Source: Sedimentisphaerales bacterium (GTDB taxonomy: Bacteria > Planctomycetota > Phycisphaerae > Sedimentisphaerales > SG8-4). Taken from it: 44,010 nucleotides of DNA. A program made the position numbers and the translations under genes. Shown one piece after another: positions 25,542 to 34,256 of this stretch. The stretch is taken from assembly GCA_016928975.1 (NCBI GenBank), contig JAFGJR010000229.1, forward strand, positions 1-44,010. Reading direction: 5' to 3'. Each line of letters opens with the position of its first letter. Within the stretch, counting starts at the first letter, position 1. The notes beneath the pieces are model-generated. The model saw only the letters and a list, made by a program, of their open reading frames with translations, made no database searches and was not told where the DNA came from.

Positions 25542-25937
25542 ATGGAAGTGGAAGTTGAACTGTCACGGATCATCATCAATGAGACTTCCGATCAGCAGAT
25601 CATCGTCTTGAAGGAGCGCCACGGCACGCGAGGCTTTCCCATCGTCATTGGGATCGTGGAGATTTTCGCGATCGATCGTCGATTGAAAGGGATCAAGCCG
25701 CCCCGCCCGATGACTCATGATCTGCTGGCCAGCGTGATCGAGAGCCTCGGCGCGCGCGTCGAGCGCATCGTCATCGACGACCTCCGCAATCATACATTCT
25801 ACGCGAAGATTCATCTGAGCATCGACGGACGCAGCGTCACCGTCGATTCGCGGCCGTCCGACGCCATCGCCCTGTGCGCCGCCATCGAAGCCCCTATTTT
25901 TGTGGCTGAACACGTATTTGACAAGACGAATCAGTGA
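25542..25937 (+). CDS. Bifunctional nuclease family (DUF151) protein
   Basis: The 131-residue protein contains the BFN/DUF151 domain: VLKERHGTRGFPIVIGIVEI, a central helix DLLASVIESLGARVERIVID, then FYAKIHLSIDGRSVTVDSRP and SDAIALCAAIEAPIFV. Members in plants and bacteria have been reported with nuclease activity; the bacterial role is unclear. AAAGGGGGA precedes the ATG. It starts 20 bases after valS and probably shares its transcript. Its last 44 bases overlap the end of lspA on the other strand. Confidence 0.88.
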   Translation: MEVEVELSRIIINETSDQQIIVLKERHGTRGFPIVIGIVEIFAIDRRLKGIKPPRPMTHDLLASVIESLGARVERIVIDDLRNHTFYAKIHLSIDGRSVTVDSRPSDAIALCAAIEAPIFVAEHVFDKTNQ

Positions 25938-26478
25938 ACAGGGTCGCCAGGATCAGCAGGGCGACGGCCACGCAGAGCATCACATCGGCCACGTTGAACG
26001 TATGCCAGTGCCTGCCCGGCCAGTAGACCACGTCGATGAAATCGCGGACCCGCCCGCCGTTGAAGAGGCGGTCCCACAGATTGCCACTGACTCCCGCGGC
26101 GAACAGCCCCAGTGCCGCCTGAACGATCCGCTGCTGGGCACGACCAAACAAGAACACGCTCAGAATCACGATCAGCGCCAGCGCCGCCACCGCAACCAGG
26201 AACAGATATCGACCTGTCGCAATTCCAAACGCGGCACCGTCGTTCAACGCCAGGCGGAACGAGAGAAAGCCGTCGACAATCTCCGTCCCCTGCCCGGGCT
26301 CGTACTCCAGCCAGGTGAAAACCGCGCGCTTCGTCCACAGATCCAATGCCAGGCCAAGGACCACGATGACCCAGAAGATCAGATGTGCCTTTGCGTCGGG
26401 TAATCCCGTGATGTAATGGTTCCACGATCTGCCGACCGATGCCCCCGAATTCGTCTTCTTCTGTCTTTCCGTGTCCAT
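25894..26478 (-). CDS. lspA: Lipoprotein signal peptidase (signal peptidase II)
   Basis: LspA removes signal peptides from prolipoproteins in the inner membrane. The 194-residue protein has four hydrophobic segments. Its conserved blocks are LSFRLALNDGAAFGI, GVSGNLWDRLFNGGRVRDFI and HTFNVADVMLCV, with the two catalytic Asp residues in NLWDR and NVADV. Trp replaces the more usual Ile or Leu before the first Asp. An N-terminal tail of about 30 residues precedes the first membrane segment and makes the protein longer than average. It begins 4 bases after a TPR lipoprotein gene, itself a likely substrate. Its 3' end overlaps the convergent DUF151 gene by 44 bases. Confidence 0.92.
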   Translation of the reverse strand: MDTERQKKTNSGASVGRSWNHYITGLPDAKAHLIFWVIVVLGLALDLWTKRAVFTWLEYEPGQGTEIVDGFLSFRLALNDGAAFGIATGRYLFLVAVAALALIVILSVFLFGRAQQRIVQAALGLFAAGVSGNLWDRLFNGGRVRDFIDVVYWPGRHWHTFNVADVMLCVAVALLILATLFTDSSCQIRVQPQK

Positions 26479-26482
26479 GTAT

Positions 26483-27490
26483 CTAATAGCTCAATCCGCG
26501 CAACGGATTCTCCAGTTTTGACTGTTCCCGGATTAGTTGTTCCAGGACCTCATGTTTGGGCTGTTGCGGCGCGATACTCAACGAGCGTCGCCACAGCTTG
26601 ATCGCCTCCGCCTGGAGGCGTGGGTCCGCCGTACGGCGAGCCTTGATCATATACGCAACACCCAGACCCCTGTAGGCCTCCCAGTCACTCTTGTCGAAGT
26701 TTATCGACTTCTGGTACATCTGTACAGCCTGATCGATATCGCCGAGCCTGATCAGACAGTAGCCCAGATGCCGGAACGCGGCACCGTCCGCTGGACGCAG
26801 TTGTGCAGCGGAAATCAGCACGTCTTTGGCCTTGTCGTACCGCCCGACCTTCATATGGGCTACGGCCAGAGCCAGCATCGCGTCGACGTCCCCGTCGTTC
26901 AATGACAAGAGCCGCATGTATACCTGGATCGCCTGCTCGTAATCCTTCTGCCCCTCGTAGACCCGGGCCAACAGATGCAGGACCTCTTCGGTTCGCTCTC
27001 CGGTCTGTTCCGCCTGTTCGCAGTAGACCAGGGACTTCACATGGTGTCCCGCTTTCAGATAGCACTCCGCGGCGCCGATCCGTGCATCCAGGCTCTTGGG
27101 ATCCAAGTCGGCGGCTCTGGCGTATGCATCGGCCGCTTCAGGATAGTGGTCGAGCCTCTTGCAGGCCGCCGCAAGGTTCATGTGGTTTTCGAACGACCAG
27201 GGATTCAACGCCGCCGCCTTCCGGAACGCCGCCAGAGCTTTCTCACGGTTCCCCAGCTTCTGGTGGGCCTTTCCCAGTTCTGAGTACGCCAGGGCGAAAT
27301 CCGGGTCCGCCGCGACCACGGCATTCAGCTTGGCGACCGCAAGCTCGTCCTGGCCCAGCTCGCGGAGCATGACGGCGTCCAGATACACGTCCCCCGGCGG
27401 CTGCTTCGGCGCACAGCCGGCGATCAGCCCCAGCGCTGCGAACGGAAAGCTCAGCGAAACCAGGATTGCACTTGTCTTCGGCCCAGACAC
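26483..27490 (-). CDS. TPR-repeat lipoprotein
   Basis: The 335-residue protein begins with a lipoprotein signal (SAILVSLSFPFAALGLIAGC, the Cys being the lipid-attached residue). At least eight TPR-like repeats follow, with the usual pattern (for example AYSELGKAHQKLGNREKALA and AFRHLGYCLIRLGDIDQAVQ). It is probably a scaffold anchored in the cell envelope. The GTG at 27490 has AGGAAG just upstream and places the signal at the N-terminus; a longer frame to 27631 lacks coding character. lspA follows 4 bases later, so a lipoprotein and its processing enzyme share an operon. Its partner is unknown. Confidence 0.83.
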   Translation of the reverse strand: MSGPKTSAILVSLSFPFAALGLIAGCAPKQPPGDVYLDAVMLRELGQDELAVAKLNAVVAADPDFALAYSELGKAHQKLGNREKALAAFRKAAALNPWSFENHMNLAAACKRLDHYPEAADAYARAADLDPKSLDARIGAAECYLKAGHHVKSLVYCEQAEQTGERTEEVLHLLARVYEGQKDYEQAIQVYMRLLSLNDGDVDAMLALAVAHMKVGRYDKAKDVLISAAQLRPADGAAFRHLGYCLIRLGDIDQAVQMYQKSINFDKSDWEAYRGLGVAYMIKARRTADPRLQAEAIKLWRRSLSIAPQQPKHEVLEQLIREQSKLENPLRGLSY

Positions 27491-27565
27491 AAGGCTTCCT
27501 TTCCAGCCCAAACAGGAGGCCCGGACGGCATACGCGTCCACGGTCGCATTCCGTGCCCGGTCTGA

Positions 27566-27593
27566 ATTATACTGAATCCCTGCGGATCGTAAA
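27566..27593 (-). promoter_or_regulatory. Putative promoter for the TPR lipoprotein-lspA operon
   Basis: On the minus strand TATAAT (27571-27566, exact -10) lies 16 bases downstream of TTTACG (27593-27588, 4 of 6 for -35). Transcription would start near 27560, giving a leader of about 70 bases before the GTG at 27490. Confidence 0.5.
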
Positions 27594-27644
27594 AGGCCCT
27601 CAGTTCTACACTTGCATGTGCGTGCGGTCATGGCGGCGAAAGAT

Positions 27645-27674
27645 TTGACAGGTGCGGCTGGGAGTCAGTATGAT
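27645..27674 (+). promoter_or_regulatory. Sigma-70-type promoter for gpmI
   Basis: TTGACA (27645-27650, exact) and TATGAT (27669-27674, 5 of 6) are 18 bases apart. Transcription would begin near 27681, about 70 bases before the gpmI ATG. With the minus-strand promoter at 27566-27593 it forms a divergent promoter region. Confidence 0.65.
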
Positions 27675-27750
27675 GTGAAGCTCTTCTGGATCAGCCGTCC
27701 GGCAGGACGAAGCTACGCTTCATTTACTGCTATTGAAAGGCATAGGGTAC

Positions 27751-29325
27751 ATGACCAAAGAAGCAGCCGCGATCAGGAAAAGGCCATGCGTGCTCATCAT
27801 ACGCGATGGCTGGGGCTACAATCCCGATCGCCACGAAGACCCCTATAACGCGATCAAGCAAGCCCACACGCCGACGGACGACGCGCTCATGGCGGAGTAC
27901 CCGAATTGCCTCATCCACACCTACGGCGAGTACGTCGGGCTCCCCGACGGCACGATGGGCAACAGCGAGGTGGGCCACCAGAATATCGGAGCCGGGCGAA
28001 TCGTCCCCCAGGAATCGGTCCGGATCACCCACACGATCCGCGACGGCTTCTTCTTCGAGAATCCGGAGTTTCTCAATCTCATCCGGTTCGTCAAGGACCA
28101 CGGCGGCACGATGCACGTCATGGGCCTGTGCAGCGATATCGGTGTTCACTCTCGCCTCGAACACCTGTACGGTCTGCTCGAACTGGCGAAGCGCAACGGC
28201 CTGGCCAACGTGTTCATCCACGCTTTCACCGACGGGCGCGACTCGCCGCCGGACAGCGGGATCCGATACATCGCCGACGTAGAGAAGAAGGCGAAGGAGA
28301 TCGGGGTCGGCACGATCGCCACCGTCATGGGTCGCTTCTACGCGATGGACCGCGACAGCCGCTGGGATCGCGTGCAGAAGGCATACGACTGCCTCAGGTT
28401 CGGCAAGGGCCTCAAAGCACGCGGCGCGAGCGAGGCGATTCGAACCAGCTACGCGAGAAACGTGACGGATGAATTCATCGAGCCGACCGCCATCGTTAGC
28501 GACGACAACGAGCCGCTGGCGACGATCTCGGATGGCGATGGCGTCGCATTCTTCAATTTCCGCGGCGACCGGCCTCGCGAGATCACCCGCGCGTTTGTGG
28601 ACCCGGGTTTCAAGGAGTTTCCGCGAACGACGCGGGCGGACGTCTACTTCGTCTGCATGACCGAATATGATGCGACGATTCCAGCCCCCGTGGCATTCCC
28701 GAAACCCACCAGGATGAAGAACATCCTCGCCGCGTACTGGAGCTCGCTGGGGATCAAGCAGTTCCGTTGCGCCGAGACGGAGAAATACGCGCACGTGACG
28801 TTCTTCTTCAACGACTACACGGAGAAACCCTTCAAAGGCGAGGACCGGCAGATCGTCCCGTCGCCCAAGGTTCGCACGTACGATCTCAAGCCGGAGATGA
28901 GCGCCTACGAGGTGGCGAACGTCGTCCTCGAGCGGCTGGACTCGGACAAATATGACGTCATGGTGGTCAATTTCGCCAACCCTGACATGGTGGGTCACAC
29001 GGGGGATCTGGCCGCGGCCGTCAAGGCGGCGGAGACCGTCGATCAGTGCGTCGGCAAGATCCTCGACAAGGTCAAGAGCATGGGCGGCGCGGCAATCGTC
29101 ACCGCCGATCACGGCAACTTCGAGAAGATGATCGATGGCTCCCCGGACAATCCCCACACGGCGCACACAGTCGGGGACGTGCCTCTGGTGGTCTTCGATG
29201 ACCGCTACGGAGGTGCGAAGCTGCGCGACGGCGGCACGCTGGCCGATATCGGTCCGACCCTACTGAAGATGATGGGATTGCCCCAGCCGCCGGAGATGAC
29301 CGGTCGCAGCCTTCTGCCCGACTGA
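27751..29325 (+). CDS. gpmI: Phosphoglycerate mutase, 2,3-bisphosphoglycerate-independent
   Basis: GpmI interconverts 3- and 2-phosphoglycerate in glycolysis and gluconeogenesis, using two metal ions (Mn2+ or similar). The 524-residue protein has IIRDGWGYNP near residue 17, the phosphorylated Ser72 in GNSEVGHQNIGAGR, HAFTDGRDSPP near 155, NFRGDRPREI near 272, NPDMVGHTG near 410 and TADHGNFEKM near 451, covering all metal ligands. The N-terminal motif has Arg where many have Leu (ILDGWG). The ATG at 27751 follows GAAAGG; a TTG at 27733 is less likely. It is followed by the small ORF and mutL. Confidence 0.95.
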   Translation: MTKEAAAIRKRPCVLIIRDGWGYNPDRHEDPYNAIKQAHTPTDDALMAEYPNCLIHTYGEYVGLPDGTMGNSEVGHQNIGAGRIVPQESVRITHTIRDGFFFENPEFLNLIRFVKDHGGTMHVMGLCSDIGVHSRLEHLYGLLELAKRNGLANVFIHAFTDGRDSPPDSGIRYIADVEKKAKEIGVGTIATVMGRFYAMDRDSRWDRVQKAYDCLRFGKGLKARGASEAIRTSYARNVTDEFIEPTAIVSDDNEPLATISDGDGVAFFNFRGDRPREITRAFVDPGFKEFPRTTRADVYFVCMTEYDATIPAPVAFPKPTRMKNILAAYWSSLGIKQFRCAETEKYAHVTFFFNDYTEKPFKGEDRQIVPSPKVRTYDLKPEMSAYEVANVVLERLDSDKYDVMVVNFANPDMVGHTGDLAAAVKAAETVDQCVGKILDKVKSMGGAAIVTADHGNFEKMIDGSPDNPHTAHTVGDVPLVVFDDRYGGAKLRDGGTLADIGPTLLKMMGLPQPPEMTGRSLLPD

Positions 29326-29365
29326 CGCGCGGACGCCGGCGACGAATCGACGTAGGGAGTACCAT

Positions 29366-29446
29366 ATGGCAGATGTGTTTCCTGAGGCTATGCCGATGCT
29401 CCCCGAAGCGAATGTTCCCGTGCCGGAATGGAATGGTCATGGGTAA
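29366..29446 (+). CDS. Tiny ORF (26 codons) overlapping the mutL start
   Basis: An ATG at 29366 with AGGGAG 6 bases upstream opens a 26-codon frame rich in Pro and Glu (begins MADVFPEAMPMLPEA, ends EWNGHG). Its TAA ends at 29446, so the last 8 bases overlap the start of mutL. The site is the best ribosome-binding site in the gap, while mutL has only a weak one, which suggests a leader ORF that couples translation to mutL. It may also have no function as a peptide. No relative is recognised. Confidence 0.5.
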   Translation: MADVFPEAMPMLPEANVPVPEWNGHG

Positions 29447-31256
29447 GATCGTCCACCTCGATCAGAACATGGTGAACATGATCGCGGCCGGCGAGGTGAT
29501 CGAGCGGCCGGGCAGCGTGGTCAAGGAGTTGATGGAGAACAGCATCGACGCCGGGGCCACCCAGGTCAGCGTGGCCGTAGAGGACGGCGGCCGCAAGCTC
29601 ATCAGTGTCACGGATAACGGCAACGGCATGGATGCCGTGGATTTGGATGCCGCCTTCGAGCCCCATGCAACCAGCAAGATCAGGGAGGTTGATGATCTAC
29701 AGAGCATCTCCACGCTCGGCTTTCGCGGCGAGGCGCTGGCCAGCATCGCTGTGGTCGCCCAGGTCCGTGCCGTCAGTCGTACGAAGGAGTCCGACCAGGT
29801 CCACTGCATCGAGATCGATTGTGGAGTGAAAAAGCCCGTTAGCCCGTGCAGCGGCGATTTCGGGACCACGATCCAGGTGCGGGACCTGTTCTACAAGACG
29901 CCGGCACGGCGGAAGTTCCTCCGGACGGCCAATACCGAGCTCGGATACGTGAGCGAGCAGTTCACGCGAATCGCTCTCGCGCGGACGGATGTGGCATTGA
30001 CGCTGAGCCACAACAACCGGGAGCTCCATCGGCTTGCAGAACGCCAGACGACCAGGCAGCGGATCGCCCAACTCTTCCCCATGCTCGCTGCGGAGGCCGG
30101 CGATGATCTCGTCGAGGCGCAAACCGGCGAGCGGGGAATTCGCATCTGCGCACTGCTCGGCCGTCCCAGCGTCTCGCGGACGAGCGGCCAATTCCAGTAC
30201 ACGTTTCTGAACGGCCGATTCATCCGCGACAAGTTCGTCTCTCACGCCGTCAAGGAAGCCTACCGCGGGCTGCTCGAACCCAATCGGTTCCCCATCGTCT
30301 TTCTGTTCATCGAGATGTCACCGTCCGAGTACGACATCAACGTGCATCCGACGAAGATCGAGGTCCGGTTCGGCAACGCCAACCTGGTCCATTCGCAGGT
30401 CCTGGGGACGTTGCGAGAGACGCTCCTGGGCATGGACCTTCACGTGCCCGCGAGGATTCGGGGCGGCGAGCCGGCGACGACGGACGATACAGCCGACCGG
30501 CAACTGAAGCGTCAGGGAATCGCCGATGCCATGGCGGAGTTCTTCCGGAAGCACCGCCCGACCGACGTGCAGCAGCGACTCGATTTCCGGGTGGACATGC
30601 CAGCCGGCAATCCTCCGCGCCGGCCCCGTCCGGTCGACCCGCCTGTTTCGCCGGCGGCAGCGGCTGTCCCCATGCAACCCGCTGGTGAGCCCAAGTATCT
30701 CCAGATTCACGACAGCTACATCGTCGAGCAGACGGAGGACGGTTTCGTCATCATCGACCAGCATGCGTTGCACGAGCGCATGCTGTACGAAACGCTGTGC
30801 CGACGAGTCCGACAGGAGCACCTTGAATCGCAACGGCTGCTCTTGCCCGAAACCATCCAGATCACGGATGGGCAGGCTGCCGCGATAGAAGCCAACGCGG
30901 AGCTGATCGCGCGGCTCGGCCTCGAGCTGGTGCCTTTCGGACCGAGGACGTACGCCGTCCAGGCGTTTCCAACACTGATCGGGCGTGTCCCGCCCGCCGA
31001 GTTCATTCAGGACCTGGTCGATCTTCTGGTCGAGAAGGGCAACGCGCTGTCTGCGGAGGACCTGTTGAACGAGGTGCTCAGCATGACCGCCTGCAAAGCG
31101 GCCATCAAGGCGGGCCAGAAACTCAGCGATGCGGAGATCCGCCAGTTGCTCGCCGACCGTGAGCGATACGAGTCAACCAGTCGGTGTCCCCACGGCCGGC
31201 CGACAACCATCAAATTCTCGATCGGTGAGCTGGAAAAACAGTTCAAGAGGACCTGA
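29439..31256 (+). CDS. mutL: DNA mismatch repair protein MutL
   Basis: MutL links MutS recognition of mismatches to strand removal. The 605-residue protein has the GHKL ATPase motifs (VVKELMENSIDAGA, DNGNGM, STLGFRGEAL), the transducer domain with NGRFIRDK and NVHPTKIEVRF, a Pro-rich linker at about 380-415, and a C-terminal domain. Asp440 begins DQHALHERMLYE, which fits the endonuclease motif DQHA-x2-E-x4-E; ACKAAIKAG and CPHGRP supply the other metal-site motifs. This means a nicking-competent MutL, as in bacteria without MutH. The ATG at 29439 starts the usual MGKI N-terminus; GTC-ATG at 29433 is an alternative. Its stop overlaps the btuF start by one base. Confidence 0.95.
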   Translation: MGKIVHLDQNMVNMIAAGEVIERPGSVVKELMENSIDAGATQVSVAVEDGGRKLISVTDNGNGMDAVDLDAAFEPHATSKIREVDDLQSISTLGFRGEALASIAVVAQVRAVSRTKESDQVHCIEIDCGVKKPVSPCSGDFGTTIQVRDLFYKTPARRKFLRTANTELGYVSEQFTRIALARTDVALTLSHNNRELHRLAERQTTRQRIAQLFPMLAAEAGDDLVEAQTGERGIRICALLGRPSVSRTSGQFQYTFLNGRFIRDKFVSHAVKEAYRGLLEPNRFPIVFLFIEMSPSEYDINVHPTKIEVRFGNANLVHSQVLGTLRETLLGMDLHVPARIRGGEPATTDDTADRQLKRQGIADAMAEFFRKHRPTDVQQRLDFRVDMPAGNPPRRPRPVDPPVSPAAAAVPMQPAGEPKYLQIHDSYIVEQTEDGFVIIDQHALHERMLYETLCRRVRQEHLESQRLLLPETIQITDGQAAAIEANAELIARLGLELVPFGPRTYAVQAFPTLIGRVPPAEFIQDLVDLLVEKGNALSAEDLLNEVLSMTACKAAIKAGQKLSDAEIRQLLADRERYESTSRCPHGRPTTIKFSIGELEKQFKRT

Positions 31257-32152
31257 TGAAAAAGTGGTGGATTCTGCTGGTCATGTTCATCACCTGGATC
31301 GGCCTGGGCTGCGTACTGCTGCGGCCGGGACACGCCCACGCGGCATTGGAGGGACGGCCCTCGCACGCGCCCGCCCGGATCGTCTCCATGGCGCCCAATC
31401 TCACCGAGATTCTCTTCTCGCTGGGACTGGAGGAGAACCTCGTCGGCGTCACCCAAGACAGCGATTACCCCCCTGCGGCGACCCGGAAGCCGGCTGTAGG
31501 CACATTCTGGCAACCCAACATCGAGGCGGTCATCGCCCTCCGACCCGACCTGGTCGTAGCGATGGATTTCGAGCAACAGCGCAGTCTGACAGGGCGGCTG
31601 GCGCGCATGGGCTACCACTGCCTGACACTCGACACCTCGACCGTGAGCGATCTCTTTGAGGCCATATCGACCGTGGCTGCCGCCACCGGCAAGCGCCGAC
31701 ACGCTGAACGCGTGATCAAGGACATGAAAGCAAAGGTGGCGTCCGTCGCAAACACCACAACGGGCAGGGACCAAGTGAGAGTCCTGTGGGTTGTCCAGCG
31801 AGACCCGCTCCGCGTGGCGGGCCGCGGTACATTCATCAACGAGACGATTGAGCTGGCAGGCGGCGAGAACGCCATCGGCCCATCCATCTACATGTATCCC
31901 CCTATCGGCGGAGAGCAGGTCATCGCCTCGGCGCCCCAGGTCATCATCGAGCCCTCCATGCTGGGCGGCGATCTGCGCGAGCATCGCAGACAGGCGATTT
32001 CCTACTGGGGCAGATATCCGACCGTGCCCGCCGTCGCCAACGGGCGCATCTACGTGATCGACGGGGACCTCGTCTCGCGTCTGGGCCCCCGACTTGGCGA
32101 TGCCATCGAGGTCATCGCAAAATGCCTCCGGCCGGAACTCTTTGGAGAATAG
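31256..32152 (+). CDS. btuF: ABC transporter substrate-binding protein (cobalamin/siderophore type)
   Basis: The 298-residue protein has an N-terminal signal or anchor helix and a periplasmic-binding fold of the BtuF/FecB type: ARIVSMAPNLTEILFSLGLE near residue 40, PNIEAVIALRPDLVVA near 87, and a long linking helix in the middle. It would deliver cobalamin or an iron chelate to the BtuC-BtuD pump encoded next. The final substrate is not decidable from sequence; cobalamin is the usual guess for this gene order, and a corrinoid-using URO-D-family protein nearby would fit. Its ATG shares a base with the mutL stop (TGATG). The gene symbol names the family rather than a proven substrate. Confidence 0.82.
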   Translation: MKKWWILLVMFITWIGLGCVLLRPGHAHAALEGRPSHAPARIVSMAPNLTEILFSLGLEENLVGVTQDSDYPPAATRKPAVGTFWQPNIEAVIALRPDLVVAMDFEQQRSLTGRLARMGYHCLTLDTSTVSDLFEAISTVAAATGKRRHAERVIKDMKAKVASVANTTTGRDQVRVLWVVQRDPLRVAGRGTFINETIELAGGENAIGPSIYMYPPIGGEQVIASAPQVIIEPSMLGGDLREHRRQAISYWGRYPTVPAVANGRIYVIDGDLVSRLGPRLGDAIEVIAKCLRPELFGE

Positions 32153-32155
32153 ACG

Positions 32156-33187
32156 GTGACGCAACTGCTCTCTCCGAGAACCCTGCTCATCCGAATCGTC
32201 ATCGCGACGCTCGTCCTGATCGCGACGATGCTTCTGTGCTCTCTCGCCGGCTCGGAACGGATCTCTCTCAAGGCGGCTTTCAGCGGCACTCATGAGCCCG
32301 ACTCGCCCAATCCCGACTACGAGATTCTCATGCACATTCGCGTGCCGCGTGTGCTTCTTGCCGCAATCGTCGGCGCGGCCCTGGCGGTCACCGGCGTCGC
32401 CCTCCAGGCGCTCCTGCGGAATCCCCTGGCCGACCCATACATCCTCGGCATCTCCAGCGGCGCAGGTCTGGGCGCCACGCTCGCCATCGTCTGTGGCGTC
32501 AGTTGGACTCTCTGGGGACGCTCTCCAGTCGCGCTCTTTGCCTTCGCCGGTGCGCTCGCGACCGTCTGGCTGGTCTGGGGCGTTGGACGGATCGCCGGCA
32601 GATTTCACGTGACCGGCCTGCTCCTGGCGGGGGTCGTCGTGAACGCCTTCTTCTCTGCGATCATCATGTTCCTGATCTCCATTGCCAAGGGCCAGCAGCT
32701 CCACGCGACGATGTTCTGGCTGATGGGCAACATGTCTGAAGAGAGCTTTCTCGTTTTGTGGATAGGATCCGGCTGTGTTGTGGCGGGAGCGGTGTCGTTG
32801 TACTTCCTCGCCCCCCAGCTCAATGCGATCAGCTTCAGCCCGGAAGACGCCAGGAGCATGGGCGTTCATGTGGAGAGGGTCCAGCTCCTGGCTTTCACCG
32901 TATCCGCATTCGTAACGGCCGTCGCAGTGAGTCTGAGCGGCCTGGTCGGTTTCGTCGGACTCGTCGTCCCACACGCGGTCCGGCTGGTGCTCGGTCCCGA
33001 CCACCGCCAGCTCATTCCGGTCTCCAGCCTCTGCGGAGCTGTGTTCCTGGTCGTTGCCGACACCGCCGGGCGGGTCGTTGTCGCACCGGCACAGTTGCCG
33101 GTAGGCGTCGTGACGGCGATCATCGGCGGGCCGTTCTTTCTGATCTTGCTCGTTCGATACAACAGGAAGGTGTCGTGGCTGCGATGA
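32156..33187 (+). CDS. btuC: ABC transporter permease, FecCD/BtuC family
   Basis: The 343-residue membrane protein has about ten hydrophobic segments and the family signature ALLRNPLADPYILGISSGAG near residue 85. It also has RSMGVHVERVQLLA (the loop that contacts the ATPase) near 237, GFVGLVVPHAVR near 264 and PVGVVTAIIGGPFFLILL at the end. It forms the channel of the transporter, with BtuF before and BtuD after. The GTG start at 32156 follows the btuF stop by 3 bases, and its last 4 bases overlap the ATPase ATG (ATGA), so the three genes are very likely translated as one unit. Confidence 0.9.
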   Translation: MTQLLSPRTLLIRIVIATLVLIATMLLCSLAGSERISLKAAFSGTHEPDSPNPDYEILMHIRVPRVLLAAIVGAALAVTGVALQALLRNPLADPYILGISSGAGLGATLAIVCGVSWTLWGRSPVALFAFAGALATVWLVWGVGRIAGRFHVTGLLLAGVVVNAFFSAIIMFLISIAKGQQLHATMFWLMGNMSEESFLVLWIGSGCVVAGAVSLYFLAPQLNAISFSPEDARSMGVHVERVQLLAFTVSAFVTAVAVSLSGLVGFVGLVVPHAVRLVLGPDHRQLIPVSSLCGAVFLVVADTAGRVVVAPAQLPVGVVTAIIGGPFFLILLVRYNRKVSWLR

Positions 33188-34056
33188 CCGCGTCGATACA
33201 GGTGCAAAACGTCAGTTTCTGCTATCCCGGTCAGCGCCCGGTGCTGGAAGACATCAGCTTCACCCTGCCGGCTGGGCAGTTTCTCGCCATTGTCGGCCCC
33301 AATGGCGCGGGCAAGAGCACTCTGATCAACCTTATCGCCGGAGCGCTTGCGCCGCGATCCGGCACCATATTCGCGGATGGCATCGATATCCGCTCGTGTC
33401 GGCCGAGAGACCTGGCCCAGAGGATCGCCATCGTGAGGCAGGGGACTGTCCCGGCTTTCGGGTTCTCCGTGGCCGAAACCGTACTGATGGCGAGAACGGC
33501 GCACTATGGGCCCCTTGGTTTCGAGCGCCCGATCGACCGGCAACGTGTCGCGGAAGCCCTGGAAATGACCGCCACCGCCGAGTTGGCCTCCCGCCCGTTG
33601 GCCAACCTCAGCGGCGGCGAGCGACAACGGGTCTTCATTGCACGCGCTCTGGCTCAGGAGACCCCCATCCTGCTGATGGATGAGCCCACCAGCTTCCTCG
33701 ACCTTAAGCACCAAGTGGGCATCTATGACCTGCTCAAGAGGATACAGCTTGACCAATCCAGGACGGTCATCGCGATTACCCAAGATGTCAACCTCGCGGC
33801 ACAGTACTGCGACCAAACACTCCTTCTTCGCCCTCTTTCCCAGCTCCCCCTTTCTTCGGAAAGCAGCGGCACGAAGCGGAGCTGTCGCCAGTACCGCATC
33901 GGCCCGGCCTGTGAAGTCCTTACGGCAGAGCACATCAAGGAGACCTTCGGTGTGGGCGGATTCTCAGGCAGAATCGGCACAGGACACTTCTTCATCCCTC
34001 TCGGCCACCTGGCCAAAGATGCGAACCCCGACACGGTGCACCCCCCTGGCAGATAG
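33184..34056 (+). CDS. btuD: ABC transporter ATPase, BtuD/FecE type, with substituted H-loop
   Basis: The 290-residue protein has Walker A GPNGAGKST near residue 39, the Q-loop IVRQGT near 85, the signature NLSGGERQR near 141 and Walker B ILLMDEPTSFLD near 162. The switch histidine expected in HDLNLA is Gln200 here (ITQDVNLA). A longer tail replaces the usual short end. It would hydrolyse ATP to drive uptake by BtuC. If the Gln is real, hydrolysis may be slow or use another residue; a single base change (CAA for CAC or CAT) is enough, so sequence error is possible. It starts inside the btuC stop. Confidence 0.88.
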   Translation: MTASIQVQNVSFCYPGQRPVLEDISFTLPAGQFLAIVGPNGAGKSTLINLIAGALAPRSGTIFADGIDIRSCRPRDLAQRIAIVRQGTVPAFGFSVAETVLMARTAHYGPLGFERPIDRQRVAEALEMTATAELASRPLANLSGGERQRVFIARALAQETPILLMDEPTSFLDLKHQVGIYDLLKRIQLDQSRTVIAITQDVNLAAQYCDQTLLLRPLSQLPLSSESSGTKRSCRQYRIGPACEVLTAEHIKETFGVGGFSGRIGTGHFFIPLGHLAKDANPDTVHPPGR

Positions 34057-34256
34057 GCCATAGAACAGCCATAAAAGCCGACAGATAAAAGACTTATGTC
34101 ACACGACCATGCATCCGGAGAGGCGGCAATTCTCGGACCATCGGTCAAATTCATCGCGAGGGCGAATAATGCTATGCGAAGGCACGAACGTATAGTAGAC
34201 TATATATTTCTGTGGACCCGAGTTTTACTACTGGAACGTGAAAGGTAAGCGTAGAA

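Noticed and set aside
31007..33004. 665-codon open frame on the minus strand opposite btuF-btuC
   Set aside because: Composition is dominated by Arg, Asp, Gly and His, and no domain is seen; the plus-strand transporter genes are certain.
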